From VRUE01 sp963812335 (GTDB taxonomy: Bacteria > Actinomycetota > Thermoleophilia > Solirubrobacterales > 70-9), in the NCBI GenBank assembly GCA_963812335.1, contig CAWEUU010000005.1:273743-337742 (forward strand): a stretch of 64,000 bases of DNA, written 5' to 3'. Shown here piece by piece: positions 16,825 through 25,695 of the stretch. Each line of letters opens with the position of its first letter. Positions within the stretch are counted from its first letter, which is position 1. The translations under genes were made by a program, and so were the position numbers. The notes below the pieces were generated by a model. It worked only from the letters and a program-made list of their open reading frames with translations, was not told where the DNA came from and did no database searches.

Positions 16825-17891
16825 GCTTCGAGCACGCTCTCGAGATCGGGCCTGCGCGCCGCTCGCGCCGCGTCGAGCGCGTCTTCCCAGAGCCTCAACG
16901 CGACCGGATGCTCGATTTCCACCTCGGCGAGCGGTGCGATGTCCATCTCCTGCGGAAAGGTGACAATCGGACCGCGCATCCCGAGCGCCTCCAGGGTGAT
17001 CATCGTCACCAGGCACTTGCGGCAGCGGCCGCAGTTGTAGGCTTCGTCGTGATTCAGCCAGCAGACCCGCAGCGTCTGCTGCACGGCCGGATGGCCGGCG
17101 ATCGCCGCGGTGCGCTCGACCCGGCTGCGGCGCCCCCCGTCGTCGACTATCTCGAGGTTCTCGGTGCTCCAGAGCCGGTCGACGAGCAGGTTCGATCCCA
17201 TCGGCGCCTGCGTTTCGTAATCCGAGTCGCCGGCGATCAGCACGCGGTCGAAGAGCGGCTCGAAGAAGAGTGCCACGGCGGCCGCTGCGGTGCCGAAGGA
17301 GGCGCTCCACTGCGCAAGCGGCTCGGTGAACTGCCTGAGGTTGGTCTCGACCACGTGCAGGGGTAGGTCGACCTCGGCGGCAGCCCAGCGCATCCTCGCC
17401 TCGACTTCGTCGGCCAGGGCGAGCTGATCTCTGTCCGAGTAGAGCAGGTCGAAGCCACGTACGAAGATCAGGTCGGTGACCTCGGGATGATCGAGGACCG
17501 TCGCCCAGGAGTCGACGCCGCCGCTGAGGAAGGTCGCCACCCGTCCGGTCGGGACGCGCTCCCGGGCACGGTCGGGCTGGGCCAGCAGCTCGACCTCCTG
17601 CAGCGGCGGTTCGCCGAATGTCCAGGCGCGCGACCAGGCTCGTTGAATCGCCTGAAACGCGACCTGTTCCCGCATCAGCTTGGGGCTGAGTGGCTCGCTG
17701 ATCTCGAGCCGGCCGCCGAAGCGCATCGCCGGCATCAGGCAGACCGCGAGCGCGGCATCGGCCGTGGGGGTCACCGGCGACTCGGTGCGGATCCAGACCC
17801 TCTGCGCGCGATCGCCGATCTGCGCCTCAAAGGAGAGTTCCCCGGGGGTCATCTCAAAGTCGGCGATCTCATGGTGCAGCTGGCTCGCCAT
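16767..17891 (-). CDS. QueC/asparagine-synthase-like PP-loop enzyme with zinc site
   Basis: A 374-residue protein. The PP-loop FLSGGVDSWATVL (SGGVDS at 123-128) binds ATP for adenylation, and four cysteines C277, C287, C290 and C293 (in VCWLNHDEAYNCGRCRKC) form a QueC-like zinc site. The first ~110 residues are a beta-rich domain of unknown role. It does not look like a true QueC: the N-terminal domain is extra and no queuosine genes are near. Its place between glycosyltransferase genes suggests it activates a carboxylate, perhaps on a sugar or sugar-linked acid, for amidation, as WbpG-like amidotransferases do; this is inference. It begins the minus-strand operon PP-loop, GT2, pyruvyl transferase and perhaps the PPTase, divergent from the GT2 at 17982. 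Confidence 0.72.
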   Translation of the reverse strand: MASQLHHEIADFEMTPGELSFEAQIGDRAQRVWIRTESPVTPTADAALAVCLMPAMRFGGRLEISEPLSPKLMREQVAFQAIQRAWSRAWTFGEPPLQEVELLAQPDRARERVPTGRVATFLSGGVDSWATVLDHPEVTDLIFVRGFDLLYSDRDQLALADEVEARMRWAAAEVDLPLHVVETNLRQFTEPLAQWSASFGTAAAAVALFFEPLFDRVLIAGDSDYETQAPMGSNLLVDRLWSTENLEIVDDGGRRSRVERTAAIAGHPAVQQTLRVCWLNHDEAYNCGRCRKCLVTMITLEALGMRGPIVTFPQEMDIAPLAEVEIEHPVALRLWEDALDAARAARRPDLESVLEACVTRNRRGLGYRPIPATA

Positions 17892-17981
17892 GCAATGCCA
17901 ATCGTTTCAGGTCGATCCAAATCGGACCCGCCTGCGGCAAGAGCCGCGCATTTGTAAGGTTGCCGACCCGGAGGCAGCGGC

Positions 17982-18710
17982 CTGAGCACCCTCTCGATCG
18001 TCATACCCGCCTACAACGAGCAGGCAAGGCTTCCGGCCTTGCTTGATGCTCTGGCGAACCAGGCCGAGGCCGCGGTGGCTGATGCCGGCATGGAGTTGGT
18101 CGAGGCGCTGGTCGTCGACGACGGCAGCAGCGACCGCACGGCGGCGATCCTCGCGGCCGGCGCCGAGCAAAATCCGGGCCTGCGCCCGGTGCACGCATAC
18201 GAGCGGAACCGCGGCAAGGGCGCCGCCTTCGCCGCCGGCGTCGCGCGGGCGCAGGGCGAGTACGTGCTGCTCGCCGATGTCGACCTCTCGACGCCGCTGA
18301 GCGAGCTGGGCAAGCTGGCGGCGGCGGTCCGCGACGGGGCCGACATCGCGATCGGCTCACGGGCCGTGCCGGGCGCCGTGGTCGAGCGCGGACCGACCCA
18401 CCGCAAGTTGCTCGGCAACAGCTTCAACGGCGCCGTGCGCCTGCTCACCGGGCTGCGCCTGCGCGACACCCAGAACGGCTTCAAGCTGTTCCCGACCGAG
18501 CCGGCGCGGCGGCTGCTGGCCGAACAGACCTGTCCCGGCTTCGCCTTCGACGTCGAGCTGCTGATGCGGGCCGACCGCGAGGGGATGAAGATCGCCGAGG
18601 TGCCGATTCTCTACCTGCACGACCCACGCTCCAGCGTCCGGGTCGGCTCCGCCGGACTGCAGATGCTGCATGACATCAGCGGCCTCGCGTACCGTCTGCG
18701 CCGCTCATGA
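17982..18710 (+). CDS. GT2 dolichyl-phosphate-sugar synthase-like enzyme, probable CTG start
   Basis: About 242 residues of the DPG/DPM synthase type: LSIVIPAYNEQARLPALL, EALVVDDGSSDRTAAI, RNRGKGAAFAAGVARAQG, VLLADVDLSTP and GFKLFPTEPARRL with TCPGFAFDVELLMRA. It should transfer a sugar from a nucleotide donor to a polyprenyl phosphate, making the donor used by the GT-C proteins encoded just downstream. There is no ATG, GTG or TTG before the conserved LSIVIPAYNE; the frame instead has a CTG at 17982 exactly 7 bases after GGAGG (17970-17974). The TTG at 18041 would remove the first beta strand. The stop overlaps the next ATG by four bases. Confidence 0.86.
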   Translation: MSTLSIVIPAYNEQARLPALLDALANQAEAAVADAGMELVEALVVDDGSSDRTAAILAAGAEQNPGLRPVHAYERNRGKGAAFAAGVARAQGEYVLLADVDLSTPLSELGKLAAAVRDGADIAIGSRAVPGAVVERGPTHRKLLGNSFNGAVRLLTGLRLRDTQNGFKLFPTEPARRLLAEQTCPGFAFDVELLMRADREGMKIAEVPILYLHDPRSSVRVGSAGLQMLHDISGLAYRLRRS

Positions 18711-20611
18711 GTCGCTGGAAAGACCCGGCGCTACAGGCGATCGGCCTCTACGCGATCGTCGCGATGGCCGCCGCCGTCGCCGCCTACTTCACCCTCTTCA
18801 CCCTGTTCGCGCCCTACGACGACGAGGGCACGCTGCTGGTCACGTTGCAGGCCTTCGCCCACGGCGACACCCTCTACAGCGACGTCTACTCGCCCTACGG
18901 CCCCTTCTACCATGAGCTTTTCGGCGGCCTCTTCGCGCTCTCCGGCCAGGACGTGACGACCGATGCCAGCCGCACGATCGTGCTCGTCCTCTGGCTCGCC
19001 ACCAGCTTCCTCTACGGTGCCGCCGCGCAGCGCCTGACCGGGCGTCTGCTGCTCGGCGTCACGGCGATGATCGCCGCCTTCGGCGCGCTCTTCGTGCTCG
19101 CCGGCGAGCCGATGCACCCGCAGGTGCTCTGCGTGCTGCTGCTCGGCGCCTTCACCCTGCTTGCCGTCTTCGGGCCCGGGCGCCGCGCCGTCTGGATGGG
19201 CGCGGGCGCGGGCGCCCTGCTCGCCGCGCTGGCGCTGACCAAGCTCAACCTCGGCGTCTTCGCGGTGGCCGCGGTCATCCTCGCCGCGGTGCTCGTGCAC
19301 GAGCCGCTGTGGCGACGGCGCTGGCTGCGCTGGCCGGCGATCGCCGCCTTCCTGGCGATGCCGCTGGCGCTGACTGCGCGCGACCTCTCGGTCGGCTGGG
19401 TGCGCGATCTGGCGGCGGCCGAGACACTGGCGATCGCGGCGATCGTGCTCGCCGCCTGGTCGCTGCGCCCGCAGCGGGGCGAGGCGGGCGACGGCACGGG
19501 CCGCTGGCTGCTCGGCGCCGTCGCCGGATTCCTCGCGGCCTCGGTCGCGATCCTGCTGGCGATCGTCCTCAACGGCTCCGCGCCGGCCGACATCTACGAC
19601 GGCGTCGTCACCGAGGCGATGCGGGTGCGCGAGGTCAACATGACCGAATTCCCCTCGACTCCGGCTGCGGTCGACTGGGCGCTCGCCGCCGTCGCCGGAG
19701 CGGCCCTCGGCGTGCGCCTGCGCGGCGGTGGCGACGGGGCTCCCTCGATTTGGCCGGGGCTGCTGCGGGGCGCGGCGGGCTTGACGATCTGGCTTGCGCT
19801 CGCCGGCATCGTCCCGGTCGCTCTCAACCCCTCGGCGGGTAACCCGGACTCGCTCCCGGCGGTCCTGGCCTGGGTCGCCGTGCTTGCCCCGGCGGGCGCC
19901 CCCGAGTCGCCGTTCAAGCGATTCCTGCGCGTGATGCTGCCGGCGCTGGCGGTCGCCGAGACGCTGCAGGTCTACCCGGTTGCCGGCAGCCAGATGGGGA
20001 TCGCCGCGCTCGCCTACGTCCCGGTCGGCGCGCTCTGTCTCGCCGACGGCCTCGCCGGGTTGCGCCGCTGGAGCGAGGCCCGCGGGGGGTTGGCGCTGGC
20101 GCGTTTCGGCGTCGTCGTCGGCATCCTCAGCGCCGCCGTCGCCGCCGATTTCGCGCTCAACTCGATCGCCCGCCCGGCGGCGAACGGGATCATCAACTAC
20201 CGCGACCGGGTGCCGCTGCCCTTCCCGGGCGCCGGCCAGCTGCGCCTGCCGGCTGACGAAGTCGAGACCTACGCCCGCCTGGTCGAGCTGCTGCAGAGCA
20301 ACCGCTGCAGCAGCTTCATCGGCTATCCGAACATCGACAGTCTCTACATCTGGTCGGGGATCGAAGCGCCACCGCCGCAGGCCCCGGGCGCCTGGATCGA
20401 GGCGCTCGACGCCGAGCGCCAGCAGCGCGTCGTCGACGAGCTGCGCGCCACGCCACGGCCCTGCGCGATCCGCAGCGACGCCCGGGCCGAACTCTGGCTG
20501 ACCGGCGAGCCACCCCCCGACCGGCCCCTGACCCGCTACATCCTCGATGAGTTCGAGCCGGTCGAGGAGGTTGGCGAATTCCAGTTCATGCTGCCGGCCG
20601 CGGAGCGGTGA
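18707..20611 (+). CDS. GT-C-like membrane glycosyltransferase (634 aa)
   Basis: A multi-pass protein with about a dozen hydrophobic segments. Between the first two segments lies FAPYDDEGTLLVTLQAFAHGDTLYSDVYSPYGPFYHEL, an acidic first external loop of the kind that carries the catalytic aspartate in GT-C enzymes (ArnT/PMT superfamily). A soluble C-terminal domain (~500-634) would face outside. It likely takes a sugar from polyprenyl phosphate, probably the product of the upstream GT2, and adds it to a glycan on the outer face. ATGA overlaps join it to the GT2 before it and the next GT-C gene after it, so the three are one translational unit. The frame is intact. Confidence 0.75.
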   Translation: MSRWKDPALQAIGLYAIVAMAAAVAAYFTLFTLFAPYDDEGTLLVTLQAFAHGDTLYSDVYSPYGPFYHELFGGLFALSGQDVTTDASRTIVLVLWLATSFLYGAAAQRLTGRLLLGVTAMIAAFGALFVLAGEPMHPQVLCVLLLGAFTLLAVFGPGRRAVWMGAGAGALLAALALTKLNLGVFAVAAVILAAVLVHEPLWRRRWLRWPAIAAFLAMPLALTARDLSVGWVRDLAAAETLAIAAIVLAAWSLRPQRGEAGDGTGRWLLGAVAGFLAASVAILLAIVLNGSAPADIYDGVVTEAMRVREVNMTEFPSTPAAVDWALAAVAGAALGVRLRGGGDGAPSIWPGLLRGAAGLTIWLALAGIVPVALNPSAGNPDSLPAVLAWVAVLAPAGAPESPFKRFLRVMLPALAVAETLQVYPVAGSQMGIAALAYVPVGALCLADGLAGLRRWSEARGGLALARFGVVVGILSAAVAADFALNSIARPAANGIINYRDRVPLPFPGAGQLRLPADEVETYARLVELLQSNRCSSFIGYPNIDSLYIWSGIEAPPPQAPGAWIEALDAERQQRVVDELRATPRPCAIRSDARAELWLTGEPPPDRPLTRYILDEFEPVEEVGEFQFMLPAAER

Positions 20612-22368
20612 GGACGAGGGCGCCGGGCGGGGCGGACCGCGAGCGGCTCGCCTGGGCCGGCCTGGGACTGGCGATGGCGCTCGCCGCGGCGCTGCTGCTC
20701 TGGGAGGGGCGAGGCCTGACCCTGTTCGTCGACGAGTGGTTCTTCGGCTACCTCGCCCGTCAGGACTTCACTCTGACGACGCTGCTCGAACCCGACAACG
20801 GCCATCTCGCGGTGCTGCCGATCCTGATCACGCGCGCCTCGCTGGAGCTGTTCGGCGCCGACACCGCGCTGCCGCTGCGGCTCGTCGCGGTCGTCACCCA
20901 TCTCTCCATGGGGCTGATGCTGTTCGTACTCCTGCGCCGCTCGCTCGGCGCCGTCTCGGCGCTGGCCCCCGCCGTGCTCTTCCTCTTCCTCGGCGCCGCC
21001 GTCGACATCCTCGTCGGCTCACACGCGCTGCCGATCGAGCTCTCGGCGGCGACCGGCCTCGCCGCCTGGTTGGCGCTCGGGCGGAAGAAACCGGGCTGGG
21101 ACGTCGCCGCGGCGCTGCTTCTCGTCGCCGGCATCGCCTCCAACGGCTTCGCCCTGCCGTTCATCGCCGGCGCCGCGGCGATCGTCTGGCTCGATCGCGA
21201 TTCGGGACGGCGCCGGCAGTGGGTGGTCGCCCTGCCGCTGGCGCTCTACGCGCTCTGGCGGCTGACCGAGGGCAGCGGCCAGGAGAGCGACTTCGCGATC
21301 GCCAACCTCGCTGGCCTGCCGGCCTTCGCCTTCGACTCGCTGGCGGCCGAGCTCGCCGCGCTGACGGGCCTGTTCCGCGAAGCCGGCGGCACCGACAACG
21401 TCTTCCAACTCGCCCCCGGCCAGGCGCTCGCCGGGGCGCTGCTGGTAGCGGTCGGCGCCGCCGTGACCGGCTGGGGATACCGTCCGCCGCGCGCGGCGAT
21501 CCCGCCGCTGGTCGCGCTGCTGACCCTCTGGCTCGCCACCGGCATGGTCGCCAGCCCGGCCCGCCAGCCGGAGGTCGCCCGCTACATCTACTCCGGCGTC
21601 GTCCTGCTGCTGCTCGTCGCCGGGCCCGCGATCGCCGCCTCGGCGGCGGCGCGGCGCGGGGCCGTGGCGCTGACCTGCGTCTGCCTGATCGGCCTGATCC
21701 CCAACCTGAAGGCGATCCGCGACGGCGGCGTCTTCTTTCGCGAGCAGTCGAACCAGGACCGCGCCGTGCTCGGCGCCGCCGACCTGCTCGGTCCCACGGC
21801 GGCGGACGCCCTGATCGAGGCCGAGGCCGAACTGCCGGCCGGCGGTTACGCCGATCTGCCCTTCTCTTTGTCCGTCTACCGGGCGGCGAAGGAGAGCTTC
21901 GGCACGCCCGCCTACTCGCTCGCCGATCTGCGCGCCGCGGGCGCCGCCGCGCGCGAGGGGGCCGACCTGCTGCTCGCACGCGGGCTGCCGGTCGAGCTAC
22001 TCCCGGCAACTACCGCGCCGCGGCCGTTGCCGGCCGGCACCAGTATTGGCCAGGAAGGCGGGCGGCTGAGCTGGCGGGGTGGCTGCGCCAGCTTCGAACC
22101 GCTGACCGCTTCCGCGCAGATGCTGCTGCCGGTGCCCCTCGGGGGGCTCTGGATCGAGCCGCAGACGGGCGCGCCCGTCGCGGTCGGCCTACGCCGCTTC
22201 GGCGATGCCTACGCGGTCGGCTTCGAGGCGCTCGGCGGCCGCGCCGCGGAAGTGCGCCTGCCCGACGCCCGGGCGGCACGCGGTTGGCAGGCCCAACTGC
22301 AGCCGAAGCAGCCTGTGCGCGTCTGCGCCCGCGGCACGGGCGAGTCGGGCGCGAAGGGGGGCCAATAG
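20608..22368 (+). CDS. GT-C-like membrane glycosyltransferase (586 aa)
   Basis: A multi-pass protein started by a GTG overlapping the previous stop. The acidic first external loop reads LFVDEWFFGYLARQ...LLEPDNGHLAVLPILI, close in plan to the loops of the tandem proteins at 38569 and 40247 (FEDTWDFL...KRHNEHIVVIPVAIE and RPHNKHISVLSVALE), so these proteins form one subfamily. The external C-terminal domain ends in a QLQPKQPVRVCARG-like segment also found at the end of the 40247 protein (RVDARQPVRVCR). It probably adds a polyprenyl-linked sugar outside the membrane. The frame is intact. The promoter of the next gene lies in its last codons. Confidence 0.75.
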   Translation: MRTRAPGGADRERLAWAGLGLAMALAAALLLWEGRGLTLFVDEWFFGYLARQDFTLTTLLEPDNGHLAVLPILITRASLELFGADTALPLRLVAVVTHLSMGLMLFVLLRRSLGAVSALAPAVLFLFLGAAVDILVGSHALPIELSAATGLAAWLALGRKKPGWDVAAALLLVAGIASNGFALPFIAGAAAIVWLDRDSGRRRQWVVALPLALYALWRLTEGSGQESDFAIANLAGLPAFAFDSLAAELAALTGLFREAGGTDNVFQLAPGQALAGALLVAVGAAVTGWGYRPPRAAIPPLVALLTLWLATGMVASPARQPEVARYIYSGVVLLLLVAGPAIAASAAARRGAVALTCVCLIGLIPNLKAIRDGGVFFREQSNQDRAVLGAADLLGPTAADALIEAEAELPAGGYADLPFSLSVYRAAKESFGTPAYSLADLRAAGAAAREGADLLLARGLPVELLPATTAPRPLPAGTSIGQEGGRLSWRGGCASFEPLTASAQMLLPVPLGGLWIEPQTGAPVAVGLRRFGDAYAVGFEALGGRAAEVRLPDARAARGWQAQLQPKQPVRVCARGTGESGAKGGQ

Positions 22369-22371
22369 CAT
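22366..22371 (+). promoter_or_regulatory. -10 box for a leaderless GT2 mRNA
   Basis: TAGCAT lies 7 bases before the ATG at 22379, within GGCCAATA, a sequence context that recurs before 38569 and 40247. Confidence 0.45.
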
Positions 22372-22378
22372 CGCGGCC

Positions 22379-23113
22379 ATGCCCGAGAGCGCCTCAACGG
22401 GGCCGGCCTGGCTCGTCCTGCCCACCTACAACGAGGCCGGGAACATCGAGCGGCTGGTTGAGGCGGTGGGGAAGAAGCTGCCGACCTCGGCCCGGATGCT
22501 GATCGTCGACGACAACTCACCCGACGGGACCGGCGAGATTGCCGCGCGACTAGCCGAGGGCGACGAGCGGGTGGCGGTCCTGCATCGCCCGCGCAAGGAA
22601 GGTCTCGGCCCCGCCTACATCGCCGGCTTCCGCCGCGCCCTCGCCGAGGGCGCCGGCCACGTGCTGGAGATGGACTCCGACTTCTCCCACGACCCCGCCT
22701 ACCTGCCGCGCCTTCTCGACGCGACCTCGCGAGCCGACCTGGCGCTCGGCTCGCGCTACGTCGCCGGCGGTGGGGTGCGTGACTGGAGCGCCCTGCGACG
22801 GGCGATCAGCCGCGGCGGTAGCGCCTATGCGCGGCTGGCGCTCGGGGTCCAGGTGCGCGACCTGACCGGCGGCTTCAAGTGCTTCCGGCGCGAGGTTCTG
22901 GAAGCAATCGACCTCGACTCGATCCGCTCGCGCGGTTACGCCTTCCAGATAGAGACCACCTACCGCGCGATCCGCAAGGGGTTCGAGGTCGTCGAGGTGC
23001 CGATCGTCTTCCGCGATCGTGTCGCCGGCGCCTCGAAGATGAACCGCGCGATCGTCGCCGAGGCGATCTGGCGCGTGCCGCTGCTGCGCCTCAACGGAGG
23101 CGGGTCGCGATGA
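22379..23113 (+). CDS. Polyprenol monophosphomannose synthase-like GT2
   Basis: About 244 residues of the DPM1/Ppm1 type: WLVLPTYNEAGNIERLVEAV, MLIVDDNSPDGTGEIA, RPRKEGLGPAYIAGFRRAL, EMDSDFSHDP (the DxD site), LALGSRYVAGGGVRDW, DLTGGFKCFRREVLE and GYAFQIETTYRA with VPIVFRDRVAGASKM. All signature blocks of the single-domain, membrane-anchor-free class are present. It should transfer mannose from GDP-mannose to polyprenyl phosphate in the cytoplasm, supplying a donor for the GT-C proteins. The stop overlaps the epimerase ATG by four bases. Confidence 0.9.
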   Translation: MPESASTGPAWLVLPTYNEAGNIERLVEAVGKKLPTSARMLIVDDNSPDGTGEIAARLAEGDERVAVLHRPRKEGLGPAYIAGFRRALAEGAGHVLEMDSDFSHDPAYLPRLLDATSRADLALGSRYVAGGGVRDWSALRRAISRGGSAYARLALGVQVRDLTGGFKCFRREVLEAIDLDSIRSRGYAFQIETTYRAIRKGFEVVEVPIVFRDRVAGASKMNRAIVAEAIWRVPLLRLNGGGSR

Positions 23114-24193
23114 GCCGGATCCTGATCACCGGCGGCGCCGGCTTCGTCGGCTCGAACCTCGCCGTCTCACTCGCCGGCCGTCACCCGGAGTGGGAGGTCG
23201 TAGCGCTCGACAACCTCTACCGCCGCGGCTCCGAGCTCAACCTGCCGCGCCTCGAGGCGGCCGGGGTCGAGTTCGTCAAGGGCGACGTGCGCGAGCCCGG
23301 CGACCTCGAGCGCTTCGGTTCACTCGACGGCGCTGATCGAGTGCTCGGCCGAGCCCTCGGTGATGAGTGGGGTCGACGGCGACACCTCCTACCTGCTGCA
23401 CACGAACCTCACCGGCGCTTACAACTGCCTCGAGCTGGCCCGCCGCGCCGGCGCCTTCATGCTCTTCCTCTCGACCAGCCGCGTCTACCCCGTGGCGCCG
23501 CAACTCGAGCTCGCCCTGGAGGAGACCGAGACGCGCTTCGAGCTTGCCGCCGAGCAGCCGGTCGCCGGCGCCTCGCCCGCCGGGATCTCCGAGGACTTCC
23601 CGCTGGGCGGCGCCCGCACTCTCTACGGCACGACGAAGCTCGCGGCCGAGCTGCTGATCGAGGAGTACCGCGCCGCCTTCGGCCTGCGCGCGGTCGTCGA
23701 CCGCTGCGGCGTGATCGCCGGCCCCTGGCAGATGGGCAAGGTCGACCAGGGGGTCTTCACCCACTGGATGCTCGCCCACCGCTTCAAGCAGCCGCTCAAG
23801 TACATCGGCTTCGGCGGCGCCGGCAAGCAGGTTCGCGACCTGCTCCACGTCGAGGATCTGGTTGACCTGGTCGAGCGCCAGCTGCTCGCGCCCGAGCAGT
23901 GGGACGGGCGCACGGTCAACGTCGGCGGCGGCCGCGAGTGCAGCCTCTCGCTGCGCGAGACGACGGATATCTGTCGCGAGCTGAGCGGCAACGAGGTGCC
24001 GATCGAGCCGGAGCCGGAGACGCGCGCCGGGGACGTCCCCATCTACCTGTCGGACTGCGCAAGACTGTTCGGCCTTGACGAGTGGCGCCCGCAGCGAAGC
24101 GCGCAGCAGGTCCTCGCCGACATCCACGAGTGGATCGCCGGTGACGAGGAGCGGATCGCGGCGGCCCTGAACATCGACGCCCCCGCGGGGTAG
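23110..24193 (+). CDS. NAD-dependent sugar epimerase, CDP-tyvelose/paratose 2-epimerase-like (one frame break)
   Basis: About 360 residues. The Rossmann start is MSRILITGGAGFVGSNLAV, followed by LDNLYRRGSELNLPRLEAAGVEFVKGDVRE, a block typical of CDP-tyvelose-epimerase-like SDRs. After a single-base break near 23330 the protein continues LIECSAEPSVMSGVDG, FLSTSRVYPV, LYGTTKLAAELLIEEY (the YxxxK catalytic pair) and FGGAGKQVRDLLHVEDLVDL. It should epimerise a nucleotide-linked sugar for the glycan. A second member of the same group is encoded at 25834-26905, with a toxin-antitoxin-like pair lodged between them. Confidence 0.82.
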
Positions 24194-24211
24194 GCGCTGG
24201 CGTCCGTCGCG

Positions 24212-24949
24212 CTACGCCACCAGCAGACGGTAGGCCTGTTCGGCCGCTGAGAGCTCGGTGACGGAGAAGAGATCGCTCAGGGCGTCGTCGTCGAAGGCGA
24301 GCAGCGCTCCGATCTCCCGCAGCCATTTCTTCTCATTCCCCCTGAACTCTTCGGCCACTGTCCTCGGATCCTCAACGAAGCCGAGGAGGCGAATCAGATC
24401 CTGTCGGTCGGACTCGAACTTGCCCCGCTTCTTTGCCACGACGCGAGCCTTGATCAGGATCGCGCCCAGCAGATTGGGTCGCCGCACCTTGACCGGCTCT
24501 CCCCCTGCGAGCGAGACGCGCACGACCTCGCTTCGCGCCAGGGCCTGGGTGCCGCCGGGGACTTGGAAGGTCGTGTATTTCCCGAGCGTTTTTGGATCCT
24601 TGCGAACGCCCTCTGAGCCGAGGATCTCGATGATCGATTCGTCGACCTCAAATCTGTAGCCGAGGTTCTCGTTGTTGAGCGGTGGCGTAGCCATCCTCCC
24701 TCCGCGCTGCTTCAGCATCTCGGCGATGCGCACGGTCATCGACGGTCGGCGGCGGGAGTCGCCGAGAAAGTCGACATCGTCCGTGAGGCGTGAGCTTCTG
24801 TTGCGCTCGAACGCGTGCAACTGAACCATCAGGCCACCGACCAGAGTCCAGCGGTCGTCAGCGCCGAAGTCATGGGCAAGCTCGAGCGCGCTCTCCCAGA
24901 GGCGCCTGGCCTCGGCGGTCGGGGGGTCGATCTCGATTACGGCGTTCAA
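24212..24949 (-). CDS. Nucleotidyltransferase-fold toxin-like protein (AbiEii/MenA-like)
   Basis: A 245-residue protein with the minimal nucleotidyltransferase signature: TLVGGLMVQLHAF (G38-G39) followed ~18 residues later by TDDVDFLGD (D58 and D60 as metal ligands). The rest is helical, with ILIKARVVAKKRGKFESDRQDLIRLL near the C-terminus, a layout common in AbiEii-like and related nucleotidyltransferase toxins, which modify tRNA or protein targets. It overlaps the upstream HTH gene by four bases, giving the antitoxin-first order usual for type IV-like systems. It converges on the epimerase gene at 23110. Function is inferred from fold and context. Confidence 0.72.
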   Translation of the reverse strand: MNAVIEIDPPTAEARRLWESALELAHDFGADDRWTLVGGLMVQLHAFERNRSSRLTDDVDFLGDSRRRPSMTVRIAEMLKQRGGRMATPPLNNENLGYRFEVDESIIEILGSEGVRKDPKTLGKYTTFQVPGGTQALARSEVVRVSLAGGEPVKVRRPNLLGAILIKARVVAKKRGKFESDRQDLIRLLGFVEDPRTVAEEFRGNEKKWLREIGALLAFDDDALSDLFSVTELSAAEQAYRLLVA

Positions 24950-25629
24950 GAGGACGGTAGTTCTTTCAGGGCCATCAGCCCGACTTCAGCCGAGCGGGGG
25001 TCGGGATCCTCGGCCAGGTCGAGAGCGACGGCTGCTATCGGGGCCACCCTGGCGCCTTCCAGGAAGTGCCAGGCCCGGTCCGGAACCGTCCGTAGGCGGA
25101 GGTTTGAGCCACGGACGGCGGGCCGAAGGGCGTGGTCCGCAGCGAAATCCTTCAATGCTCCCGCACGGACATATCCGTCGGCTTCAGCCCCGGAGACGAG
25201 ATTCAGCCCATGCGCGCCGGCGGCGCTGACCCCCGAGGCGACGAAGCGCGGGTCTTCGACGATGTAGGGGATCTCGCCCCGGTGGGCATCGAAGTAGTGG
25301 GACTCGCCGCGCCGCTCCAGCCGCGGCCCGAGCGCCTCCACCCCCTCCAGCGAAAGGGTTCTGCGCATGCGCGAACGGGCGCTCGGATCCACTCCTTCCA
25401 GATCTTTGCCCGAGGCGAGCGCGAGCAGAGCCCAGGCATTGTGCACCGCGAACGGACGTCCTTTCAGCGGCCTCCGGCGGCGCCGCCTTTCGACCTCACC
25501 CCGCTCGATCAGCCAGCGTCCGCCGACCTTTGTTGCGGGCAGCCGGCCGTTAATCACCATGGCGTGAACCCGACCGGCGCTGAGTCCGAGCGTGGAGGCG
25601 GCTTCGGGAATTGAAACCGGGTCTGCCAT
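24946..25629 (-). CDS. HTH antitoxin-like regulator partnered with the nucleotidyltransferase
   Basis: A 227-residue protein. Residues ~6-49 (SIPEAASTLGLSAGRVHAMVINGRL...RWLIERGEVERR) are an excisionase/MerR-like helix-turn-helix. The C-terminal ~150 residues have no motif I can name but recall AbiEi-type antitoxins that combine DNA binding with a second domain. The ATG at 25629 lies 8 bases after a TATACT -10 box on the same strand, and an imperfect 16-base-arm palindrome sits just upstream, so autoregulation is likely. The pair is inserted between two related epimerase genes and its leader is AT-rich against the surroundings, a sign of transfer. Confidence 0.7.
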   Translation of the reverse strand: MADPVSIPEAASTLGLSAGRVHAMVINGRLPATKVGGRWLIERGEVERRRRRRPLKGRPFAVHNAWALLALASGKDLEGVDPSARSRMRRTLSLEGVEALGPRLERRGESHYFDAHRGEIPYIVEDPRFVASGVSAAGAHGLNLVSGAEADGYVRAGALKDFAADHALRPAVRGSNLRLRTVPDRAWHFLEGARVAPIAAVALDLAEDPDPRSAEVGLMALKELPSS

Positions 25630-25637
25630 TACGGGAA

Positions 25638-25695
25638 GTATAGAGATTGCTCATTACTTGCATGAAATATTGAGAAACATCAATACTTCATGCAA
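25638..25695 (-). promoter_or_regulatory. Promoter and palindromic operator of the HTH/nucleotidyltransferase pair
   Basis: A minus-strand TATACT -10 box (25638-25643) lies 8 bases before the ATG. Upstream is a palindrome: TTGCATGAA (25658-25666) pairs with TTCATGCAA (25687-25695), and inside it TATTGA (25668-25673) pairs with TCAATA (25680-25685); only one base pair between the two blocks is mismatched. It overlaps the expected -35, as expected for an autoregulatory operator. The rest of 25696-25833 holds no feature I recognise. Confidence 0.75.
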
